A program made the position numbers and the translations under genes. DNA of 64,000 nt from Setaria digitata (lineage: Eukaryota > Nematoda > Chromadorea > Rhabditida > Setariidae), in the NCBI GenBank assembly GCA_003640385.1, contig RCAB01000055.1, positions 124,001 through 188,000 of the forward strand. The letters run 5' to 3'. Positions within the stretch are counted from its first letter, which is position 1. Every line of letters begins with the position of its first letter. Positions 56,201-64,000 of the stretch are shown here, piece by piece. The notes under the pieces were generated by a model. The model saw only the letters and a program-made list of their open reading frames with translations, ran no database searches and was not told where the DNA came from.

Positions 56201-56809
56201 CACTCAATGAATTTTGCTATCCAGATTTTCCGTAAAATTAAATAAGTTGTAAAATTTTAATTGATTTGAGCGTAGCATTTAAAATTCAATTATTTGCCAC
56301 TATTTTTTTTATTTTGTTCAGGAAGCATAAAAATAGGTCTAAGAAATCAGAATTGATTACATTGCGCAAATTAATTGCATCAGACATTTTTTTTAAATTT
56401 CTAAAATTCTAATTCATTTAAAAACTGATTTTGAAAAGAAATTTATTTTTTTGTTCAGTTATTAGATATTTGTAATTGATCTTTCATCTCCTCAACAAAG
56501 CAAAATAGATTTTGAGATGTTAATTCGATTTTCTAATTCCTCAATTGCACAGAATACCTCAAATTACTTTTGAAGTAGGCAAGGAGTAGGGAAAATATTA
56601 TATCAGAAAAATAAACAACTCACTGACATAAAAAGCGATTAATCATTAATTTTCATTTCTTCTAGAAAATTTACTGCCCAATAGTTGATGGATTTTTAGA
56701 AAAATTTTTCAAATCTATTGTGGAATAATTAATCGCAATTACCAATTACTAACTTCAATTATTAGCTTTCTGAATTTGTAAAATCAACACTTAAACCATG
56801 ATTTGTAAT

Positions 56810-56871
56810 GATATATATATTATTATTAGATATATATATATTATTATTATTTTATATATATATATGTATAT
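56810..56871. repeat. (TA)n/(TAT)n microsatellite
   Basis: Alternating ATATAT and TATTAT blocks over about 60 bp in the gene-poor region. Confidence 0.95.
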
Positions 56872-57060
56872 TTTACGATTTTTTTTTGCTCATTCTCATT
56901 TTTCAATAATCGTTACCACCATTATCCTCACAGAATATTACGCCAATAGCGCGCATTTTAAATTTTTGTTGTAATAATATAATGATTTGAGTAATGGAAG
57001 CAACGATTGGAGTAACAATGATTATCATTTTATTAATTAAACAAATATGCACGGATAGCG

Positions 57061-57106
57061 TTATTCTTCCATTATATCCGTACTTATTCTTCCATTAGAT
57101 CCATAC
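57061..57106. repeat. two-copy 23-bp direct repeat
   Basis: 57061-57083 and 57084-57106 are adjacent copies of TTATTCTTCCATTA followed by (T/G)ATCC(G/A)TAC, with two differences. Confidence 0.85.
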
Positions 57107-59740
57107 TTGATATTAGCCATAATTAGTTTCATGACAGCTAAAAAACTGTTTCTAAATAGTAATATTTACTATCATATTGAAGCTGAATAATATATTAATT
57201 TAAGAATCAATTTTATGGGAGACTGTGATACATTACCATCAATAATGCTCATTATTAATACGGACTTGAGTAATGTGTTTAAATCGTAGTTGTGATTACC
57301 CATAAAAGAGAGGCAATTTGTCGATGAAATTATGATCATGATATCAAAAATAGTCATAATAATAGCAACAAATGATAGTAGTAATAAACAATAGGAAACT
57401 GTGATAATTATTTAGTAGCTGGCAATAATGAGTGATATTAAATAAATAATAGTTGATAATGATAAATCTAGTCAGATTAATTGCTATATTGTCCTAGTAA
57501 AGCAATCTTTCTAATTGAATCTGTTACCGAATTGGCAGCAAGAGCTAACAAAAATATTAATTAGATAAGTAGTTCTTTTTTTTTTAGAAAAAAATTTCTT
57601 AGTGAGCATCGATGGATCGTTTAATCGATTTTTAGAATTGTAAAATGAAAATACAGAACAGGAAAAAAAGCAAATGAAACTTGTTTTCTTTTTATCATGA
57701 TAACACTTTATCAATTTATTACCATTTCGGTGAAAAGTTTAGCCAAAATTATTTATGTCATTACTTCCTATTTTTTCCCCAAAAATTCTGATTGATCATT
57801 TGTTTTCCAAAGCATTTAAAAAATAACCTTCAAAATAAAATAGATATCTTTTTTAAGAAATTTTTCTTAGATTTTGATGGAAAATTTAATCCTTTTTAGA
57901 TATTTAATAAAATCTCGATCATGAATTGTTATAATTGGTATTAAAAATTTGATTAAAGTATAAAAAATTTTCAATGGATGTTGTATTCTGTTGCTAGCAT
58001 TTTTTTAGTGCGATTTGTAGTTTTTTAACTGGTTGCTAATTTAACGCAGAAATGAGACTTTTAATAATATTTGCAGCAATTTTTTTTAGCAAGATTTTGG
58101 GGTTTTCTAAAAAATCTTTCCAGTAACGAAAAACTTTTACTAATTTAAAATATTAATTTTTTCCAAATTAAATTAAGAAAGTAGTCATCTTGACATTTTC
58201 TCAAGGTCAACTTGTTTGCTTCCCTAATTCCTTTCTATGACGTAATGCTAGGAGAAATTTTATTTAAACTGCAGAAACCTGAAAAATGAAATACATCAGT
58301 AAGTACAGCACATGCAATGTAATCATTACAAATCTTCCTCGCTTATCCATCAGAATTGCAAATTTGAATTACTTCCGATAAAATTAACTCAAATTTTTTT
58401 TTCCAGTTTGAATGAAAGGGAAAAGCAAACAGTCTGACATTTCTATTTAAGAAACGAAGTTGATAGAATCAAATAATTTAATTTTTCAGAAAATTACTGA
58501 TGGCAATTCATTAATTATAGCCATACATTTGTTTCACTTCCCTATTTGCCCAATACTTTCATCTTTCAAATTCGACCTAACTAGTGATGTCATCTGCTTT
58601 CTCATTTTCTAATCAGAGTCATCCAATTAGCCTTTTTTTTCGTCAAGTTAACTTGACAAAAAAAAACTGTTTGATCTGGTCACTAAGATATTAATATGAA
58701 GCGCTTAAATTATAGCCAGGTATTGCGTAATTTTAGCAGATAAAATGAAAAGGATACAAATAAATAAAAAAAAAATTTAAGCTATCGTAATGCTTCTGCT
58801 AAGGCGATTTTTTTCCTGTTAAAATTTTAAATTATTAATTTCGGAGGTTTTTTTTTTGGCTTTTGTTTGTTTTATTTTCTTTTTAGTTTATCTTACTTTT
58901 TATTTCGTTTTTGATAACTGAAGAGTGATTACTTTCCATTTATTGCTGGTAAATTTTGTTTACAGATAATTTCCGTTTTTTTTTTGTTTATGATGATAAA
59001 CTCATACTGATCAATTGCAGTGCTATGGACATTCAAAAACTGCCAATTTATTTTTAAAATTTAATATTCCTTTAAATATATTTGCCTATTTTATCATACT
59101 GATAAACATTCATCAATTGGCCTGTACATTTGAATGTCAATGACATGTAGAAAAGGAAGTTGTGAGTGTCATATCTGCTTGGTGATTAATTTAAAATTTT
59201 TTCCCATCAAACAGTTAGTTTTTAATTAACATCGCACCTTTAAATTGTTTTTAAATTCGCAGCCTTATAAACCCAAGGACTTTATGATGGCATCTTACAT
59301 GATGCAAATCCATTATTAAGTTTGGTCGGATGACTGTTAAATAAAATTCGCTTGAAGCAGAAGAAATAAAATGCCAGAAGTGTATTGTTAAATGCTACTT
59401 TGCAATAAAATATCAAGATTATCAATGATATATAATATTCAACAGTTAGCTTGCTTAATTAATTGGTAACTTGCCAAGGACTTGGTATTGAAATCAATTT
59501 GAATCAAATTTGGAATGATAATTTTAACTGAATATCTTTGTAAAATATTTACAAAAAATGCCGGTATAATACGAAATATATATTCTATTTCTGATGCACA
59601 ATTATGTTTCAATAATATTTTCACTTTCTGGAAAAAATTGGCTTTTTTAGCGTTAAAATACAGCAACAATATGAAATTTACATTTGCAAATATATGTTCA
59701 GCAATCAAAGTGATTAAACCACATTGATAGTGGCAGGAAA

Positions 59741-62700
59741 ATGGACTTCGATACACTACTGATTGAGGTAATAAATGGAATTTGTAAACTTAATTATACA
59801 TTCTTAAAACCTTACAATTAAAAGTGTTACTGCATCCAAGAATAAATTGTAAACAAGCAACGATGAGTAAATTATTTTTGTTGCAATTTCAAAATTTCCT
59901 CGAGTGTTTTTTATGAGATCGATTTAGTGGAATAAAAAACATGGTATAAAATTTATTTCCATTTCAACAAAAAAAAATTTATTTTTATTTAAAAAGTATT
60001 TAATATTTTATATAGTAGAATAAATGATAAGAATTTTTTCCATAATAAATTTTTTGAAGCAAAACTTGCAAATAAATGGAAGGAGAAAAAAGAAATTGAA
60101 TAACATCTGACTAAAATCTTTTGAAATGAAAAGGAAGTTTTTTGCAGGTCGGCGATTTTGGTCCATTTCAAATTACATTATTTTTTGTAATTTGCTTACC
60201 AGCAAGTTTACCTTCCGCTTTTTCCGCATTTAATCAACCGTTTGTTGTTGGCCAGCCGGCACATCGATGTCGATTACCGGAAGGACGTGATGATTTAACT
60301 CCATTAAGTGATTATGCTACAGAAGTACTTTTTTCTCATATTCCATAAACATATAAGTCGTAAATTTTTTAAATTATCAATCTATTAGAGGTGTTTTTTT
60401 TTTTCGAAAATTCAAATTTGTTCATATTTTTTCTTTTTTGAATTATTTTTAGGACGATATGAGTTGTCGTCAATATAATGCTACTGAGGTTGATTTATTT
60501 CGAAATTTGGGCATAAATATTAGCAATAAAAAAGAATATTTGAAAAATTTGTCACTGATATCGTGTCAGTTAGGTTGGATTTATGATAACAGCGTATACA
60601 TCGACACTTTGGTCACCGAGGTAGAAATTCCTCCTTTTTTTTTTTTGCTTGAATTTTTAAATTTAGTGCGAAAAAAAATGGATAGTTGCAAATAATGATA
60701 GTTGCAAATACGAGGTGTACGATGTTATTCCATTCTCACCATATCATAAATGATAAAATATTATTCGCTGTATTACTTTAAATAATAAAGCATTAGATGT
60801 TTTTTTGATATTTTAAATGAAGTACGTGACAGCACGTAAGATCAGTTATCTCGAATAATTTAGTCAGTTTGTTTTAAAAACTATTTAATCTACACCTGGC
60901 GTATTGGAAATTAAAAATTTAAAAATTCATTACGAAACATATTTTATGCTAACTGTTCAAGTCGTTGAAACATTTGAAACATAACTATCAGTGCAATTAA
61001 TATTTAAGATATATATTGTTTCAATAACTTTGATGCAATGTAACTTATTATTACCTAGGAATGATAAAGCAATATTTAGTAACAGCAGCTTTTTTTCCAG
61101 CTTCGAACTTTAATTTTACAATGTATAATTATTAATTGTAGCATTTTCACTTACTATCAGTCTCTGTGACATAATCAGATTTTAGGCTTCATCTAATCCG
61201 TTAATTTTATTCATTCTTCCATTATTTTCGCAATTCAAATGACAATTACACTTGAATGGAAATTTTCATGCAAAAAAAAGAAAGGAAAAATTTGTTTTAC
61301 AAATACAAATTTTAGTATGATTTGGTATGTGATCGAAAATATTGGGTTGATCTGACAAGTATGGCATTTTATATTGGTAGCTTCATTGGTAACGTTTTAT
61401 TTGGTTATATTGCTGATAAGTAAGTTTTGAAAAATTCAAAAGGTCTACATTCTTAAATTCAAAATTATATAAAATGTCTAACAAGCAATAAGAAATCAGA
61501 AGTCGAAGTGTTTCAATAACAAAGACTGGAAAAGAAATATAAAATTTATATGGCAAAAATTAACCAAATGGAAATATTAAATTTCATTACGATGAGACAC
61601 TAAAAGTTATAATCAAATTGAAATTCATTTAGATTAAGCAGTTCTAAAAAGGCCATTAAGCTGTCATAAACTTTTTTCCTCACTGATAATTTTTATTTCG
61701 ACTAGCGAAAATTAAGCAAATACTACATTATTATTATTTTTTTTCCATCTATCAAATATCATAATTGTTTTCAATTTTTGAGATTTGGCCGTCGAATATC
61801 ATTTTTCATAATTCTTGGGATACTTGTTGTCTGTGGAACTTTAAATTCATTTGCTTGGAATATTTATTCGTTTATTGTGCTGAGATTTTTAACCGGATTA
61901 GCATTTCCAGCACTTTTTCAATTACCATTTATTATAAGTAAGTTTACTGCAATAATTATTTGTGAAAAATTTTACAATTTCCAGTTTTTTAAATATTCCA
62001 TATATTTTTTAATAAAATTTTTCTTATTTGTTTTTAAACTTTAATATAACGAATGATTTTTCTAGATAAATTATTTTATGAAAAAAAAAAGGAACAAATG
62101 GTGTTTGTTGAAATATATCATAATTACTTTAAAATTAAAAAAAGAAATAAAATATTCAAAATTTGTAATAGGTATGGAGTTTATGGGCAAATCGGGTCGT
62201 ATATTTTCCAGTATTTTACTGGATGTCTTTTTCGCCGCAGCTATGGTATTACTTGGCATCCTGGCCATGATTCTTCGTCGATGGAGACAATTAATTTTCT
62301 TTAGCAATGCACCATTTATTATTTTATTTGTTTATTACTTGTGAGCATTTTGATAATATTTTAATTAAATCATTCCGTTGAACTGACAACAAATAGGTCG
62401 CTGGTAGCGATTATTGACTGTGAAGGAAAGAAAGAAAAAAAAATTTTATGCTGATTAGTGTTAGTTAAGTTTTAAATGATAATATTAATATGATAGTGAT
62501 AAGAATGATATTAAAATGGAAATGCTTATAGGGATTAAACCACAAAAGAAGATAACGTAATGTAAACGTAATATTAAGTGATTGATGGGACAATTTTCAG
62601 GCTTTTCTGTAAATGAGAGTAATAATTTTATTTGGGATTATATTGACCTTTGAATTAATCATTCGGGCGGTCTTAAACCTCGTTGCTTCCAATATTCGGT

Positions 62701-63884
62701 GCACTAAGATTTAAATCATAACTGATATATAATTGTTATTTATTTCTTATCCATACCTCCTTAAACGATGACATTAAAAATTTCATTTTTTGATTAGCTG
62801 AAAATATTTGCTTATCTAATCTTTTATTTTTTGATTGTTGAAGCATCGTTCCCGAATCCCCACGTTGGCTAGTTTCCGTTGGACGTTACACTGAAGCTAA
62901 AAACATTATCAAACGTTTAGCAAAAATTAACGGACGAAGTGAGGTTGATGTTGATGAATTGATGATAAAGGTGAGAAAGTTGCTAATTAATAAATGAAGA
63001 GAAATATTTACAAAACAAAAGGACAAACTTGATTTAAAATTTTTCGTTTCTCTTTTCTTGGTTAAGGAAGGCAGAATAAAATTTAACATTATCATATTTC
63101 CAGCTATTTAAATGATTCGTTTCAGATGATTCAAAAATTTTTTTTTCGAGCAAAGTTCAGCCGTAAAAATAGATATGGAAACTAATAGATTGCTTTATTG
63201 TTTGAAATTTTCTATTTTTAAATTAAAATTGCATCAAATTGTAAATAATGCATACAGCACAGAATTATTTATTCTCATTAGAGAGCAAAATTTTATTCAT
63301 TAATAAATTCACTTTTAGTTTATAAGAAATACTTATAATATGGTAGCACATTCTAACAAGCACAATTTAACTGATTTATTCCGTACACCAAATCTTCGCA
63401 AGAAAACTATTCTTATAACATATATATGGTTTGTAAAATTTCATTATCTCTTTCTTTTTTAAATTTTTCAAAATTACATTTGTCTCATTTGGATGAATTT
63501 TTTAAAACTTCACAGAAGCTGTTGTAAGCAACTGCTTAGCATAAAATGCGTCAAATTTTTCTGAAAATGATTTCTTATCATTTATCTTGCAGTTATGTTT
63601 TTAATTTTTCAAAGTTGAATTTATCTCGTTTAGATGAACTTTAAAAATAATTCTTAATTATAGGTTCGTAAATGCAGTTGTCTATAATTGTTTAACATAT
63701 AATATTTCAAATCTTCCTGTCAATGATTTCTTATCATTTATCATTAATGGAGCTGTTGAATTGCCAGCCTATTTCATTGTATGGCCATTGCTTGGTACCA
63801 TTGGACGTCGATGGTCATTAGCTGGGCCAATGATACTTGCCGGATTAGCTTGCATTTCAACAGTTCTTTCACCCGTTACGCGTG
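59741..63884 (+). CDS. SLC22/organic cation transporter-like MFS protein (3' end beyond window)
   Basis: Exons: 59741-59767, 60148-60324, 60453-60620, 61316-61419, 61783-61937, 62172-62340, 62844-62970, 63319-63428, 63664-63884 and onward; 419 aa are visible and the last donor (GTCAGT) leaves phase 1. It is a plasma-membrane major-facilitator transporter. Visible: the short N-terminus [11 protein letters not shown]1 ([15 protein letters not shown]), a large extracellular loop, the family segment [14 protein letters not shown]2 ([14 protein letters not shown]), the MFS loop motif GYIADKFGRR, TM3-TM6, the SLC22 signature [13 protein letters not shown] after TM6, and TM7-TM9 with [11 protein letters not shown] repeating the MFS loop motif in the second half. 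Cation or carnitine substrates are typical of the family, but substrate cannot be read from the sequence. The donor of exon 2 (GAA|GTACTT) is less canonical but avoids an in-frame stop. Confidence 0.9.
63455..63596 (+). pseudogene. relic tandem duplicate of a transporter intron-exon segment
   Basis: 63455-63586 resembles 63597-63742 in order: TTTTTCAAA, ATTT(G/A)TCTC, GATGAA, an acceptor-like CAG/TAG, GCAGTTGTCTATAATTG versus GCTGTTGTAAGCAACTG, and an identical TGATTTCTTATCATTTATC. The downstream copy contains the start of the real exon at 63664. The upstream copy is disrupted (stops, altered codons) and is probably skipped. Confidence 0.65.
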
Positions 63885-64000
63885 GTCAGTTTGTGATAAT
63901 AATCGATTAAAAATTCCTGTTAATTAGAGCATTTTGAATGCCGAAAAATTAATTGATTAATTTCAATCCTTTTTTTTTTTTTTTTTTATAAATTGTTACT
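63885..64000. other. intron of the transporter gene, truncated by window end
   Basis: Starts with GTCAGT and contains a T-rich run at 63970-63987. The next exon lies outside the window. Confidence 0.7.

Larger units (their letters stand above)
45264..59740. other. 14.5-kb gene-poor AT-rich region
   Basis: Lies between the divergent lev-10 start (-) and the transporter start (+). I found no exon chain with coherent phases or protein motifs on either strand. The longer open frames come from simple repeats (46685-47177) or are hydrophobic or Lys-rich translations of AT-rich DNA. Noted contents: AAT microsatellite, 32-bp minisatellite, TA microsatellite, a two-copy 23-bp repeat (57061-57106) and a slightly GC-richer patch at 49535-49740. 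The lev-10/eat-18 promoter and enhancers probably lie at its left end. Confidence 0.5.

Noticed and set aside
62071..62344. Overlapping frames beginning upstream of transporter exon 6
   Set aside because: They include intron sequence; only 62172-62340 joins in phase with the neighbouring MFS exons.

Overview
This window is nuclear DNA from a nematode, most likely a filarial or other spirurid (clade III) worm. The evidence is strongly AT-rich sequence, many short phase-consistent introns, acceptors of the form (T)TTTCAG or TTTTAG, likely spliced-leader acceptors just before some ATGs, and a lev-10/eat-18 locus, which I know only from nematodes. The genus cannot be fixed from the sequence alone. 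I saw no Wolbachia-like, viral or recognisable transposon genes. Exon models were assembled by hand; for every complete gene the exon phases agree and the summed CDS is divisible by three.

Layout. 1-411 (+): last exon of a SIRT4-type sirtuin. 1346-3447 (-): complete neuroguidin (NGDN/Lcp5), 7 exons. 4641-5557 (-): complete C/EBP-gamma-like bZIP (cebp-2 type), 3 exons. 7006-8371 (+): VCP-KMT/METTL21D-type lysine methyltransferase, first coding exon unresolved. 9294-13992 (+): complete leukotriene-A4-hydrolase-type M1 aminopeptidase, 11 exons. 14430-18217 (-): complete tRNA-dihydrouridine synthase 2 with a C-terminal dsRBD, 13 exons. 20657-27356 (-): complete RanBP9/10-like SPRY-LisH-CTLH-CRA protein, 17 exons. 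27357-30580: intergenic, with an assembly gap inside poly-A and an unexplained GC-richer island.

30581-45263 (-): complete lev-10, 23 exons and 932 aa, with signal peptide, five CUB domains, LDLa, one TM helix and a cytoplasmic tail. Its 4.56-kb first intron contains a complete one-exon eat-18 (40965-41177, same strand). LEV-10 clusters levamisole-type acetylcholine receptors in body muscle, and EAT-18 is the auxiliary subunit of the pharyngeal nicotinic receptor, so the locus combines two receptor accessory proteins of anthelmintic interest. 45264-59740 is a gene-poor AT-rich stretch with microsatellites and a 32-bp minisatellite. 59741-63884 (+): 5' two thirds of an SLC22/organic-cation-transporter-like MFS protein that runs off the window; a tandem duplication has left a decayed copy of one exon in an intron.

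The genes do not form one pathway. Mostly they are conserved housekeeping genes (ribosome biogenesis, tRNA modification, protein methylation, CTLH/GID-type scaffold) followed by a neuromuscular locus. The main points for follow-up are the nested lev-10/eat-18 architecture, two GC-AG introns demanded by frame and domain continuity, an LTA4H active-site substitution, the relic exon, and an assembly artefact (90-bp duplication around a single N) inside lev-10 intron 1.
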